The notes beneath the pieces are model-generated. The model saw nothing but the letters and a program-made list of their open reading frames with translations. It was not told the origin of the DNA and ran no database searches. A stretch of 64,000 nucleotides of DNA, from contig JAFZXU010000061.1 of assembly GCA_017616655.1 (NCBI GenBank), positions 1 through 64,000 on the forward strand. The letters run 5' to 3'. Positions 42,398 to 51,846 of this stretch are shown here, piece by piece (the first letter of the stretch is position 1; every line of letters starts with the position of its first letter). This stretch comes from Bacteroidales bacterium. Its GTDB lineage: Bacteria; Bacteroidota; Bacteroidia; Bacteroidales; UBA932. The position numbers were made by a program, and so were the translations under genes.

Positions 42398-42530
42398 AAG
42401 TCCACGCCAAAGCGCAGACATTCACTGACCTATCCGGGTTGACTATTTGAAATTTCTCAGGTTTCGGGCAACCGGGTAAATAGCAAATGCTAGTTAAATA
42501 TGTCTTGCAATAACAAAATGGCTGTTCTTG
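42333..42530 (-). ncRNA. Structured small RNA or leader RNA, about 195 nt
   Basis: Downstream of a -7 box on the minus strand, the sequence folds into a long irregular rod. GCCCG (42469-42465) pairs with CGGGC (42365-42361); CCTGAGAA (42461-42454) with TTCTCAGG (42377-42370); GTCAAC (42443-42438) with GTTGAC (42388-42383); GATAGGTCA (42434-42426) with TGACTTATC (42398-42390, one G-U pair); and a small apical helix follows. A terminator completes it. Size and rod shape recall 6S RNA, but I cannot confirm that identity. It could instead be a dedicated leader of the methyltransferase gene. No convincing open reading frame lies within it. Confidence 0.55.
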
Positions 42531-42535
42531 CAGTG

Positions 42536-42543
42536 CAAATATA
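42536..42543 (-). promoter_or_regulatory. -7 box for the structured RNA
   Basis: Minus-strand TATATTTG fits TAnnTTTG. No TTTG was found 19-20 bases upstream. Confidence 0.5.
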
Positions 42544-42572
42544 TGAAAAAGATTCTTTGCCTCGGATATCGC

Positions 42573-42660
42573 TGCTCCCAATGGAACAGATTTGAAGCCA
42601 TTAGGCGCAAATAAGGCCATTTTTGCTTCCAATGGACAACATTCTGAGCCATTGGGAGCA
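42573..42660. repeat. Cluster of four TGCnCCCAATGG-type motifs in two pairs
   Basis: TGCTCCCAATGG (42573-42584) faces CCATTAGGCGCA (42598-42609); TGCTTCCAATGG (42624-42635) faces CCATTGGGAGCA (42649-42660). Spacers are 13 bases within each pair and 14 between pairs. Confidence 0.65.
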
Positions 42661-42681
42661 CCTTCCGCCTAGGCCCGGTAG

Positions 42682-42709
42682 GAGATGCCCGCCTCCGCTG
42701 GCATGACGG
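42682..42709. repeat. REP-like hairpin followed by a 21-base tandem repeat
   Basis: GAGATGCCCGCCTCCGCTGGCATGACGG is a diverged REP-like unit. Directly after it GAACAGGCGGGC occurs at 42713 and 42734 and, degenerate, at 42755, a period of 21 bases. Confidence 0.7.
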
Positions 42710-42803
42710 CGTGAACAGGCGGGCTGACAGAGAGAACAGGCGGGCAGACGGAGAGAAAGAGCAGGCATGACGGTGAAGGCGGAGGCGTTTCATAGCGACG
42801 ACG

Positions 42804-42893
42804 GTACTCCGTCCGGAAAAGTGTGCGTCCCCGGCACACGGGGAGGGGCCCACAAGCGCAGCGCAGTGGGAGGGCCTTTTCCGGATGGAGTAC
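42804..42893. repeat. Palindromic intergenic element, copy 4
   Basis: Arms GTACTCCGTCCGGAAAAG (42804-42821) and CTTTTCCGGATGGAGTAC (42876-42893) pair at 17 of 18 positions. The core contains GGGGAGGGGCCCAC and GCGCAGTGGGAGGG. Arm sequence is unrelated to copies 1-3, but a stretch like the right arm also occurs alone at 533-552. Confidence 0.72.
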
Positions 42894-42994
42894 AGCGGAG
42901 CGGAGAAATGCCGGAGCCGTCAAGGCGGGCTGCAAAACATCAATATTGCCGAAATATTATTATTTTTGCAGGATACACGCGCAAAAGTAAAGAT

Positions 42995-44098
42995 ATGTCA
43001 CTCAAATGCGGTATAGTCGGCCTTCCCAACGTGGGTAAATCGACCCTTTTCAACTGTATAAGCTCCTCGAGGGCGCAGGCGGCGAACTTCCCCTTCTGCA
43101 CCATCGAACCCAATATCGGCTCCACAACCGTCCCCGACGAGCGCCTCAACGTGCTCTCGAAGATGTGCAACCCCAAACGCACAATCCCCGCGACCGTCGA
43201 AATAGTCGACATCGCCGGACTGGTCAAGGGCGCCAGCAGGGGCGAAGGCCTCGGCAACCAGTTCCTGGCCAACATACGCGAAACCGACGCCATACTCCAC
43301 GTACTCAGGTGCTTCGACGACGACAACGTTACCCACGTCGACGGCACCGTGGATCCCGTCCGCGACAAGGAGGTAATCGACATGGAGCTCCAGATAAAAG
43401 ACCTCGAAACCGTCACCAACCGCATAACCAAAGTCCAGAAACAGGCCCAGACCGGTGGCGATAAACAGGCTAAAAAGGCCCTGGAGCTGCTTCTGCGCTA
43501 TAAGGAGGTCCTCGAACAGGGCCGCAACGCCCGCGAAGTCAAGGCCGAAAACCCCGACGAAATAAAACTGGCGAAGGAATTCTGCCTCCTCACCAACAAG
43601 CCCGTGCTCTACGTCTGCAACGTCGACGAAGCCTCCGCGAAAAGCGGCAACGCATATGTCAAGAGAGTCCGCGAAGCCATCAAAGGCGAAGACGCCCAGC
43701 TGATGGTAATTGCGGCCAAGATCGAATCCGAAATCGCCGAACTCGAAGACTTCGAGGAGCGCAAGATGTTCCTCGAGGAGATCGGACTCGAAGAATCCGG
43801 CGTCGTGAGGCTCATCAAGGCCGCCTACGCGCTGCTCAACCTCCAGACCTTCTTCACCGCCGGAAGCGACGAATGCCGCGCCTGGACCATCAAGGTCGGC
43901 GACAAGGCGCCCCAGGCTGCCGGAGTCATCCACACCGACTTCGAAAAGGGTTTCATCCGCGCCGAGGTCATCAAATATGAGGACTTCGTCGCCCTCGGAA
44001 GCGAATCCGCCTGCCGCGCCGCAGGAAAACTCGGCAGCGAAGGCAAGGAATATGTGGTGCAGGACGGAGATATCATGCACTTCCTCTTCAACGTATAA
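42995..44098 (+). CDS. ychF: Ribosome-associated GTPase/ATPase YchF (OLA1 family)
   Basis: YchF binds the ribosome and hydrolyses ATP in preference to GTP; it acts in translation and stress responses. The 367-residue protein has GLPNVGKSTLF (P-loop), NFPFCTIEPNIG, VDIAGLVKGASRGEGLGNQFL, and a C-terminal TGS domain ending VVQDGDIMHFLFNV. The ATG at 42995 is used; the frame upstream only reads through repeats. A T-rich -7-like box (TATTTTTG, 42961-42968) precedes it. Confidence 0.96.
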   Translation: MSLKCGIVGLPNVGKSTLFNCISSSRAQAANFPFCTIEPNIGSTTVPDERLNVLSKMCNPKRTIPATVEIVDIAGLVKGASRGEGLGNQFLANIRETDAILHVLRCFDDDNVTHVDGTVDPVRDKEVIDMELQIKDLETVTNRITKVQKQAQTGGDKQAKKALELLLRYKEVLEQGRNAREVKAENPDEIKLAKEFCLLTNKPVLYVCNVDEASAKSGNAYVKRVREAIKGEDAQLMVIAAKIESEIAELEDFEERKMFLEEIGLEESGVVRLIKAAYALLNLQTFFTAGSDECRAWTIKVGDKAPQAAGVIHTDFEKGFIRAEVIKYEDFVALGSESACRAAGKLGSEGKEYVVQDGDIMHFLFNV

Positions 44099-44112
44099 AA
44101 ACAGAAACAGAT

Positions 44113-45507
44113 ATGAAAAAGTATTTCATCATTGCAATGGCTATCATGGCGACCCTCGTCTCCTGTAACGGCGGCGGCAATACCGTCTCCGTTGCCCAAA
44201 CTTATGAAACCGATGCCTACATGAACGGAAGGCTCGATCTGTTCAACCAGTGCCCGATAATACCGGGCGACATCGTTATGCTCGGCGACGACTACTTCGA
44301 CCAGGGCGAATGGCGCGACTTCTATGACAACGCAAAGGTCAGGAACCGCGGAATCCTCCGCGACAAGGCCGCTTTCCTGCCTGCCCGCATCGACAGCGTG
44401 GCATCCAAGAAACCCGCCAAGATCTTCGTCAGCGCCGGATTGAACGATATCCGCGAAGGGGCTTCGGCAAAAGAGACTGCCGACAACCTGATGAAGGTAT
44501 TCGCCAGGATAAAGAGACTTTCTCCCAAGACGGAACGCTACTACGTCAACGCAGTGACCCTTCCCGGTCTCACCGCGGAGCAGAAGGCCGAAGTTGCGGC
44601 CCTCAACGAAACCATGGCTAACGCGGCAGAGAAGAACGGATTCGTCAACATCGACCTCTGCTCGGCACTCTCGCAGGGAATCGCCGACGGCATCTTCAGC
44701 TGGAACGGCGGCAGGTTCCTCAACGGCGCCGGCTTCGAGGCCCTCACACAGACCCTTGCCGGAAGCGTAGGATGTGAAGCTCTCAACCATCCCGTCGACA
44801 AAGAGAACACCGCAGTGGAGAAATATCTCGAGAACTGGTATGGCTGCTGCGACCCCGCAACCTGCTATCCTGCAGAATATTACACCCACAGGGTATCCGT
44901 TTACCGCTCGCTGCCCGTAAGGAGCAACGGCGTGGTGCTGCTCGGCGACAGCCTTACCGACTATGCGGAGTGGAACGACATCTTTCCCGGCTTCACCTTC
45001 CCGATCCTCAACCGCGGAATCGCCGGCGACATGATCGAGGGTATGGAACTGAGGCTCGACGAGGTAGCTGCGCAGCAGCCCAACAAGATCTTCATCCTCG
45101 CAGGATGCAACAACCTCGTCAAGTATCCCGAAGTGGACGAAGCCACCGTACTCCAGAAATATCTGGCATTCGTGAAGAAGGTTCACGAGACGTGCCCCAA
45201 GGCCTCTGTTTACGTGCAGAGCATACTCCCGCTCAACTCGCTTGACCCTGCATTCAAGACGGCAAATCCCGCTGCGGAGAAGATAAACATGGCACTCAAG
45301 GAGGCTGCGAAGATCGGAAATTACATCTTCATCGACATCACCACCCCGCTCAAGGACGATAACGGCGAACTCCGCCTCGAATGCACCACCGACGGCTGCC
45401 ACCTCAACGCCACCGGATACTTCACCTGGGCGACGGAGCTTCTCCAGCTCAGCAGGATACTGGTAATCGGCAACCCCTACGAAGAACTCAAATTTAACGA
45501 GAAATAA
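44113..45507 (+). CDS. Lipoprotein with tandem SGNH/GDSL hydrolase domains
   Basis: The 464-residue protein has a lipobox (LVSC, Cys18) and two SGNH domains. The second (about 270-450) is complete: GDSLTD with nucleophile Ser280, AGCNNL for the oxyanion Asn, and DGCHLN with Asp427 and His430. The first (about 50-235) keeps the fold and GLNDI but has GDD in place of GDS at 58-60 and FLNGAGF where the Asp/His pair should be, so it is probably inactive and may bind ligand. SGNH enzymes remove acyl or acetyl groups from lipids, sugars or peptidoglycan. It lies between ychF and aspS with short gaps. Confidence 0.83.
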   Translation: MKKYFIIAMAIMATLVSCNGGGNTVSVAQTYETDAYMNGRLDLFNQCPIIPGDIVMLGDDYFDQGEWRDFYDNAKVRNRGILRDKAAFLPARIDSVASKKPAKIFVSAGLNDIREGASAKETADNLMKVFARIKRLSPKTERYYVNAVTLPGLTAEQKAEVAALNETMANAAEKNGFVNIDLCSALSQGIADGIFSWNGGRFLNGAGFEALTQTLAGSVGCEALNHPVDKENTAVEKYLENWYGCCDPATCYPAEYYTHRVSVYRSLPVRSNGVVLLGDSLTDYAEWNDIFPGFTFPILNRGIAGDMIEGMELRLDEVAAQQPNKIFILAGCNNLVKYPEVDEATVLQKYLAFVKKVHETCPKASVYVQSILPLNSLDPAFKTANPAAEKINMALKEAAKIGNYIFIDITTPLKDDNGELRLECTTDGCHLNATGYFTWATELLQLSRILVIGNPYEELKFNEK

Positions 45508-45508
45508 T

Positions 45509-47278
45509 ATGTACAGGACACATACCTGCGGCGAACTCCGCGCTTCGGATGCCGGCAAGACCGTAACCCTCGCCGGATGGGTGCAGAAGGCACGCAAGAT
45601 GGGCGGAATGGTCTTCATCGACCTGCGCGACCGCTATGGCATCACCCAGCTCAGGGTGGAGGATTCCACCCAGCCCGAACTGGCCGCAACCGCATCGAAA
45701 CTCGGACGCGAATTCGTAATCCAGGCCACCGGAACGGTGGAGGAGCGCCAGAGCAAGAACAGTAAGATACCTACCGGCGACATCGAGGTCAGCCTTACCG
45801 GAATAACCGTTCTCAACGAGGCCCAGACCCCGCCTTTCACCATCGAGGACGAGTCGGACGGAGGCGAGGAGCTGCGCGCGAGATACCGCTATCTCGACCT
45901 GCGCCGCAACCCCCTCAAGAATGCGATGATACTGCGCCACAGGATGGCTCACGAGGTGCGCAACTATCTGGATGACAAGGGATTCCTTGAGATAGAGACC
46001 CCGTTCCTCATCAAGTCCACTCCCGAGGGCGCTCGTGACTTCGTAGTCCCTTCGAGGATGAACCAGGGCCAGTTCTACGCCCTGCCGCAGAGCCCCCAGA
46101 CCTTCAAGCAGCTGCTGATGGTGGCGGGATACGACCGCTACTTCCAGATCGTGCGCTGCTTCCGCGACGAGGACCTGCGCGCCGACCGCCAGCCGGAATT
46201 CACCCAGATCGACTGCGAGATGAGCTTCGTTGAGCAGGAGGATGTGCTCAACCTCTTCGAAGGAATGATGCGCCACCTCTTCAAGGTGGTTCTGAATGTG
46301 GATATTCCAAACCCTATGCCGAGGATGACATGGTACGACGCCATGGACCGTTACGGCAGCGACAAGCCGGATATCCGCTTCGGAATGACCATCAACGACA
46401 TCACCCGCGAGGCCCACGGCCACGATTTCACAGTATTCGACTCCTGCGAATATGTGGGCGCCATCTGCGTTCCCGGTGCTGCGGAATATACCCGCAAGCA
46501 GCTTGACGAACTCACCGAGTGGGTCAAGAGGCCCCAGGTGGGCGCCAAGGGGCTGGTTTACATCAAGTACAACGAGGACGGCACATTCAAATCCTCCGTA
46601 GACAAGTTTTTCTCACAGGAAGATTTGGCCGACATTGCCTGCGTATGCCAGGCCGACCCTGGAGACCTTATACTGGTTCTCTGCGGCCCCAAGCGCAAGG
46701 CACAGACAATGCTGGGCACTCTCCGCATAGAGATGGGCAACCGGCTCGGCCTGCGCGATCCCTTCAACTTCGCACCCCTCTGGGTGGTGGACTTCCCGCT
46801 GCTCGAATGGGACGACGAGACCAGCCGCTTCTACGCGATGCACCACCCATTCACCGCCCCGAAACCGGAGCATATGGAGTGGTTCTACAGCGACAAGAAA
46901 GAGGATCTGGAGCGCGTCTGCGCCAATGCCTACGACTTCGTGCTCAACGGCACCGAGCTCGGCGGCGGCAGCATCCGTATCCACGAGGCAGAGGTCCAGA
47001 AGAGGATGTTCGAGGTGCTTGGCATCTCCAGCGAGGATGCAGAAGTTAAATTCGGCTTCATCATCAACGCCTTCAAGTTCGGCGCACCGCCCCACGGAGG
47101 CCTGGCGTTCGGCTTCGACCGCGTCTGCGCCCTCTTCGGCGGACAGGAGACCATCCGCGACTTCATCGCATTCCCCAAGAACAACATGGGCCGCGATGTG
47201 ATGCTCGACGCTCCGTCGGCGATAGACGACACCCAGATGGAGGAACTCGCCCTCAGGTCAACCGTTCAGAACGGATAG
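45509..47278 (+). CDS. aspS: Aspartyl-tRNA synthetase (bacterial type)
   Basis: AspS charges tRNA-Asp. The 589-residue bacterial-type enzyme has the anticodon-binding OB fold with [20 protein letters not shown], motif 2 in [20 protein letters not shown], the bacterial insertion domain, and motif 3 [16 protein letters not shown] near the end. It begins one base after the SGNH gene and its last 21 bases overlap the convergent rsmA gene. Confidence 0.97.
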   Translation: MYRTHTCGELRASDAGKTVTLAGWVQKARKMGGMVFIDLRDRYGITQLRVEDSTQPELAATASKLGREFVIQATGTVEERQSKNSKIPTGDIEVSLTGITVLNEAQTPPFTIEDESDGGEELRARYRYLDLRRNPLKNAMILRHRMAHEVRNYLDDKGFLEIETPFLIKSTPEGARDFVVPSRMNQGQFYALPQSPQTFKQLLMVAGYDRYFQIVRCFRDEDLRADRQPEFTQIDCEMSFVEQEDVLNLFEGMMRHLFKVVLNVDIPNPMPRMTWYDAMDRYGSDKPDIRFGMTINDITREAHGHDFTVFDSCEYVGAICVPGAAEYTRKQLDELTEWVKRPQVGAKGLVYIKYNEDGTFKSSVDKFFSQEDLADIACVCQADPGDLILVLCGPKRKAQTMLGTLRIEMGNRLGLRDPFNFAPLWVVDFPLLEWDDETSRFYAMHHPFTAPKPEHMEWFYSDKKEDLERVCANAYDFVLNGTELGGGSIRIHEAEVQKRMFEVLGISSEDAEVKFGFIINAFKFGAPPHGGLAFGFDRVCALFGGQETIRDFIAFPKNNMGRDVMLDAPSAIDDTQMEELALRSTVQNG

Positions 47279-48019
47279 GGTAAGTTTTACGAAATCTTCG
47301 ACTGAAAGCCGCTCCGGGCGCTCGCTCAGGAGCGGCGTTTCTTTGCACTCGAGCTGTGCGCTGCGCAGGGAGTTGCGTATGGTCTTGCGGCGCTGGTTGA
47401 ATGTCGCCTTCACCACCTTCTTGTAGAGCGCCTCGTCGCACCCGAGGGAGGTGCGGCCGTTGCGGCGCAGGCGGATGACGGCGGAAGTGACCTTCGGCGG
47501 CGGATAAAAGGCCCCCGGAGGCACCGTAAAGAGGTATTCTATATCGTACCAGGCCTGCAGCAGCACCGAGAGGATGCCGTAGGTCTTGCTTCCCGGAGGC
47601 GCCGCGAGCCGCTCCGCCACCTCCTTCTGGATCATGCAGACCACCTCGGGAACGCTATCGCGGTAATCCAGTATCTTGAAGAAAAGCTGCGAGGAGATGT
47701 TGTAGGGGAAGTTGCCGATTACCGAGAAGGGGCCGGGGAATATCTTTTCGAGCTGAAGCTTGAGGAAATCAGCCTCCAGTAAGCCTGGACGCAGGGCGGG
47801 ATAGTGCTCCAGCAGATATTCCACCGATTCGCGGTCGATTTCCACAACCTTCAGGGAGATGTCTTCGCGCTTGAGCAGGAACTGGGTAAGGACGCCGGTT
47901 CCCGGGCCGATTTCGAGCACGTCACCGCCCCCGGAAAGCGCACCGGCTATGGCCTGCGCCGCCCCCAGGTCGGTCAGGAAGTGCTGTCCCAGCGCCTTTT
48001 TCGGTTTAACTCCTGCCAC
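47258..48019 (-). CDS. rsmA: 16S rRNA dimethyladenosine transferase
   Basis: RsmA (KsgA) dimethylates two adjacent adenines near the 3' end of 16S rRNA late in 30S assembly. The 253-residue protein starts [13 protein letters not shown] and has the S-adenosylmethionine motif [12 protein letters not shown] (34-45), EIDRESV, and the catalytic [24 protein letters not shown] in the C-terminal domain is also diagnostic. It follows the degenerate serine hydrolase gene on the same strand with a three-base gap. Confidence 0.96.
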   Translation of the reverse strand: MAGVKPKKALGQHFLTDLGAAQAIAGALSGGGDVLEIGPGTGVLTQFLLKREDISLKVVEIDRESVEYLLEHYPALRPGLLEADFLKLQLEKIFPGPFSVIGNFPYNISSQLFFKILDYRDSVPEVVCMIQKEVAERLAAPPGSKTYGILSVLLQAWYDIEYLFTVPPGAFYPPPKVTSAVIRLRRNGRTSLGCDEALYKKVVKATFNQRRKTIRNSLRSAQLECKETPLLSERPERLSVEDFVKLTLSVLNG

Positions 48020-48022
48020 GGC

Positions 48023-49051
48023 TCAGTCTATAAGGTGTTTGGCGTACAGCTTGCGCATCTCGCGGTTGAAATGGTTCCCGATGACCCCGTCGCTGTCAGG
48101 CTGGGAGTCGCGCGCGCCGTTGCAGACTGCGATCAGGGCAGTGGCGTCCTCCACATTGAAATAGATGCAGACCGACATTCCGCGGTAGAAGCCGAGGGAG
48201 TTGCCTATCACATAATCCGGAACCGCCGAGGTGTTATACTTGAAGGCAAGGCCCTGGCGCTTGCGGTTGGCCTGCTGGCGGAGCAGTTCCTTTCCGGAGG
48301 CTTCGCTGTAAAGCCGCTCCCCGGAGGGGCAGAGGCCATATTTCATAACGGCCCCGATAAGCACCGAAAGCCCCTTCGCTGAGATTATCAGGCCGTTGTG
48401 CGGATAGATATCAGACTCCATCCAGGCGCGGTCGTTGGGAACATATCCCTTGTTTTCGAGGCTCCAGACATAGCTGTTGGCTATAAGGGTCTCCGGCACT
48501 TCGGAGACTGCATAATATGCCTCGATCCCCAGAGGTTTGAAAATGTGCTCCTTTGCATAGCGGTCGAACCTCTCTCCGGAAACCTTTTCGACAGCCTCGG
48601 CAGCCAGACGATAGGCCTCCGACGGCTCGAAATACTTGGTTTCGGTGAGGAGCATCCGGAGCGTTATCGTCTTCGAGGGACGTTTGGGGCTGCGGAGCCT
48701 GTAGCCGAGATACTCCGAAACGTCGTTATCGAGAGAGACCTTTCCAGCCTCGGCAAGCTGCATTACGGCAATCGAAATTACGGGGCGGGAGGCCTCCCCG
48801 GCCTTGACGAAACTCTCGAGGAGGAAGGGCTGGCGGACGGAAAGGCTTCTGTCGGATTCGCCGAAGGCATATTCGTGGGACTGACCGTCATGCAGGACAA
48901 CCGCTGCGGCGCCGACGGCATCCATTTCAACGAGCAGACCGAGGAAATCCTCCTGGAAGCGCTGTTTGTCGAACCCCCTGCCGGCTGAAGGGGTCGCGGA
49001 AAGCAGCAGGAAGGTCGCAACGGCAAGGAGGGAAACTGTTTTTCTGTACAT
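48023..49051 (-). CDS. Degenerate serine hydrolase of the beta-lactamase fold
   Basis: The 342-residue protein has a signal peptide (cleavage near SAG/RGF). It keeps the fold pattern AVMQLAEAGKVSLDNDVSEYLGY and an SxxK in LLESFVKAG, but the YxN motif is not seen (the region reads EPSEAYRLAAEAVEKVSGE) and the HTG/KTG motif is replaced by NSLGFYRGMSV. It may be a weak or inactive enzyme, or a binding protein. It is transcribed with rsmA. A -7-like TAAATTTG (plus 49071-49078, minus strand) lies upstream. Confidence 0.7.
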   Translation of the reverse strand: MYRKTVSLLAVATFLLLSATPSAGRGFDKQRFQEDFLGLLVEMDAVGAAAVVLHDGQSHEYAFGESDRSLSVRQPFLLESFVKAGEASRPVISIAVMQLAEAGKVSLDNDVSEYLGYRLRSPKRPSKTITLRMLLTETKYFEPSEAYRLAAEAVEKVSGERFDRYAKEHIFKPLGIEAYYAVSEVPETLIANSYVWSLENKGYVPNDRAWMESDIYPHNGLIISAKGLSVLIGAVMKYGLCPSGERLYSEASGKELLRQQANRKRQGLAFKYNTSAVPDYVIGNSLGFYRGMSVCIYFNVEDATALIAVCNGARDSQPDSDGVIGNHFNREMRKLYAKHLID

Positions 49052-49200
49052 TCCTTTACGGTATTTTTGACAAATTTATGAAAAAACGGCAAAAGAGACC
49101 CAAAGCCGGCTTTTTATGCATGCCGGTGCGCTGCCGGGAGAGCAAAAATTGACGCCGTTTGCAGCGCCTTGATAAATTATTTGGTAATTTTGCCTTCTGT

Positions 49201-51834
49201 ATGAGCGAAAATATACAGTGCGAATCCCCGATGCTGAAGCAGTTCTTCCAGGTAAAGGCGCAATACCCGGATGCGATGCTGCTTTACCGCGTAGGCGACT
49301 TCTATGAGACCTACGGGGAGGATGCCATAGCCTCCAGCAAGGTGCTGGGCATCGTGCTGACCAAGAGGACCGCCGGCAACGGCAACTACATCCCGATGGC
49401 CGGAGTGCCCCATCACGCCCTGGAGTCCTATCTTCCCAAGCTCGTACAAGCCGGCTACAAGGTGGCGGTATGCGACCAGCTCGAAGATCCGAAGACCACC
49501 AAGAAGCTGGTAAAGCGCGGAGTCACCGAACTGGTAACGCCGGGAGTGGCCTATAACGAGACCCTTCTCAACGGCAAGGAGAACAACTTCCTTGCTGCGG
49601 TGGCCTTCGAGAGCAACTGCCGGGACGGCGCGGCAAGCGCCGGAATCGCCTTCCTGGACATCTCTACCGGCACTTTCCGTATTGCCGAGGGGTCGATGGA
49701 TTATATCGACATCCTGCTCTCCGACATGGCGCCGAAAGAGTTCCTCGTGGAACGCAGCTATGTGGAGGGGTTCCGCAAGCGCTTCGGCCAGAGGTGCTAT
49801 GTCACCCCGATGGACGAGTGGGCCTTCGTACATGAATCCTGCTACCGTAAGCTCTCCGAACAGCTGGGTACCGGCTCCCTCAAGGGATTCGGCATCGAAG
49901 GAATGAATATGGGAATAACGGCCGCGGGTGCCATACTTTTCTATCTGGAGATGACCTGCCACACGGGACTCGGGCACATCCGTTCAATCTCCCGTATCGA
50001 CGAAGGGGATTTCGTATGGATGGACCGCTTCACCGTGCGCAACCTCGAGATTTTCAATTCGCTGGCGGGTTCGGAAGGGGTTTCGCTTCTGCAGGTGGTG
50101 GACAAATGCTGCTCCCCGATGGGCTCCCGCAAGCTCCGTGGCTGGCTTGCGATGCCGCTCAAGAAGGCACCTGCCATCAAGGCGCGCCAGGAGGTGGTTT
50201 CGGCATTTTTCGAAGATGAAACTTTGCAGTCTGCAACCCGAGATGCCATTGCCGATACCGGCGATATGGAGCGAATTATCTCTAGAGCGGCGGCAGGAAG
50301 GCTCTCTCCCCGCGAGGCGCTGCAGCTGGCAAGGGCCCTGGACGGCGTTTCACGCATAAAGAATCTGCTTTCAGGCACCTCTCTGAAGGGTTTTGCGGCA
50401 AGGCTCGACGAGTGCAGTGAACTGCGTTCTTCGATTCTCTCCACCCTCCTTCCGGATGCCGCGGCGCAGATCGGAAAGGGCGATGTCATCGCCACCGGAG
50501 TCTCGGAAGAGCTCGATTCCATAAGGGACGTCCTGCACAACGGCAAGGAGATCCTGCTGCAGATTCAGCAGCGGGAGAAGGACGCGACCGCCATCCCTTC
50601 GCTGAAGATAGGCTACAACAACGTTTTCGGATACTATTTCGAGGTGCGCAACCTCTACAGCGACAAGGTTCCCGCCGACTGGATCCGCAAGCAGACCTTG
50701 GTCAACGCGGAGCGCTATATCACACAGGAGCTCAAGGAGTACGAGGAGAAGATCCTCGGTGCGGAGGAGCGCATACTGCAGCTTGAGGCGAAGTTATATG
50801 CCGACCTCGTAGGGGCCATCCAAAAGGAGATTCCCGCGCTGCAGGGCGACGCGGAGGCGGTGGCGGAACTCGACTGCCTGGCTTCGTTCGCCTTCCTGGC
50901 GCGCGAAAACAACTATTGCCGACCCGAAATCAATGATTCCCTCCGAATAGAGATAACCCAGGGACGCCATCCGGTCATCGAGACGATGATGGCTCCTGGC
51001 GATGAGTTCGTGGCCAACGACCTGCTGCTCGACAACGCCGACCAGCAGATCATAATTCTCACCGGTCCCAATATGGCCGGAAAATCGGCCTTTTTACGGC
51101 AGACCGCGCTGATTGTATTGCTGGCCCAGACAGGAAGCTTCGTGCCCGCAAAAGCCGCGAAAATAGGCATTGTGGACAAAATCTTTACCAGGGTCGGAGC
51201 CTCCGACAACATTTCACGCGGAGAATCGACATTTATGGTGGAAATGCTCGAGACGGCGACCATCATGAACAATCTTTCGGAGCGTTCGCTGGTGCTGCTC
51301 GACGAGATCGGACGCGGCACCTCGACCTTCGACGGAATGTCGATTGCCTGGTCGCTGGTGGAGTATCTGCACGGCACCCACGCGAAGGCTTCGGAGAACG
51401 AACCGCACCCAAAAACCCTTTTCGCCACCCACTATCACGAGCTTAACGAGCTCGAGGAGCTCTGCAAGCGGGTACGCAATTACCATATCTCCGTCAAAGA
51501 GGTGGACGGAAAGGTCATCTTCCTGCGCAAACTCTGTAAGGGAGGAGTGGCGCACAGCTTCGGAATCCACGTCGCAAGGCTGGCAGGAATGCCCTCCAAC
51601 GTCATCGTGGGGGCGGAAAGGAAGCTGCGCGAACTGGAATCGGCCAGGGATTCGGCACAGGGCGGAGAGGCGCCCGCAAAGAGGCAGCAGCCGGTGCAGC
51701 TGTCGTTGTACCAGCTCGACGACCCGCTGCTGCTCGATATCAGGAACCAACTCAGGAATGCGGACATCAACAGGATGTCGCCGCTGGACGCATTCGATCT
51801 TATCAGGGAACTCAAGAAAAAGGCAGGACTGTAG
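49201..51834 (+). CDS. mutS: DNA mismatch repair protein MutS
   Basis: MutS recognises mismatches and recruits MutL. From ATG 49201 it has 877 residues: the mismatch-contact motif GDFYETYGEDA with the conserved Phe/Glu, connector and clamp domains, and an ATPase domain with GPNMAGKSAFLRQ (Walker A, about 622-632), LLDEIGRGTSTFDGMSIAW and FATHYHEL. An in-frame ATG at 49159 would add 14 residues, but a -7 box (TAATTTTG, 49185-49192) lies inside that extension, so the later start is used and the message is almost leaderless. Confidence 0.95.
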   Translation: MSENIQCESPMLKQFFQVKAQYPDAMLLYRVGDFYETYGEDAIASSKVLGIVLTKRTAGNGNYIPMAGVPHHALESYLPKLVQAGYKVAVCDQLEDPKTTKKLVKRGVTELVTPGVAYNETLLNGKENNFLAAVAFESNCRDGAASAGIAFLDISTGTFRIAEGSMDYIDILLSDMAPKEFLVERSYVEGFRKRFGQRCYVTPMDEWAFVHESCYRKLSEQLGTGSLKGFGIEGMNMGITAAGAILFYLEMTCHTGLGHIRSISRIDEGDFVWMDRFTVRNLEIFNSLAGSEGVSLLQVVDKCCSPMGSRKLRGWLAMPLKKAPAIKARQEVVSAFFEDETLQSATRDAIADTGDMERIISRAAAGRLSPREALQLARALDGVSRIKNLLSGTSLKGFAARLDECSELRSSILSTLLPDAAAQIGKGDVIATGVSEELDSIRDVLHNGKEILLQIQQREKDATAIPSLKIGYNNVFGYYFEVRNLYSDKVPADWIRKQTLVNAERYITQELKEYEEKILGAEERILQLEAKLYADLVGAIQKEIPALQGDAEAVAELDCLASFAFLARENNYCRPEINDSLRIEITQGRHPVIETMMAPGDEFVANDLLLDNADQQIIILTGPNMAGKSAFLRQTALIVLLAQTGSFVPAKAAKIGIVDKIFTRVGASDNISRGESTFMVEMLETATIMNNLSERSLVLLDEIGRGTSTFDGMSIAWSLVEYLHGTHAKASENEPHPKTLFATHYHELNELEELCKRVRNYHISVKEVDGKVIFLRKLCKGGVAHSFGIHVARLAGMPSNVIVGAERKLRELESARDSAQGGEAPAKRQQPVQLSLYQLDDPLLLDIRNQLRNADINRMSPLDAFDLIRELKKKAGL

Positions 51835-51846
51835 AAGGGAAGGATT

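Noticed and set aside
42333..42530. SRP RNA or tmRNA as the identity of the structured RNA
   Set aside because: The SRP apical GGAA/GGTCAGG consensus and the tmRNA acceptor and tag features are not present.
42713..42766. 21-base tandem repeat as a CRISPR array
   Set aside because: Only three degenerate copies with no spacers and no cas genes.
43825..45618. A 597-codon antisense frame across ychF, the SGNH gene and aspS
   Set aside because: It covers parts of three clear genes on the opposite strand and shows no recognisable protein pattern.
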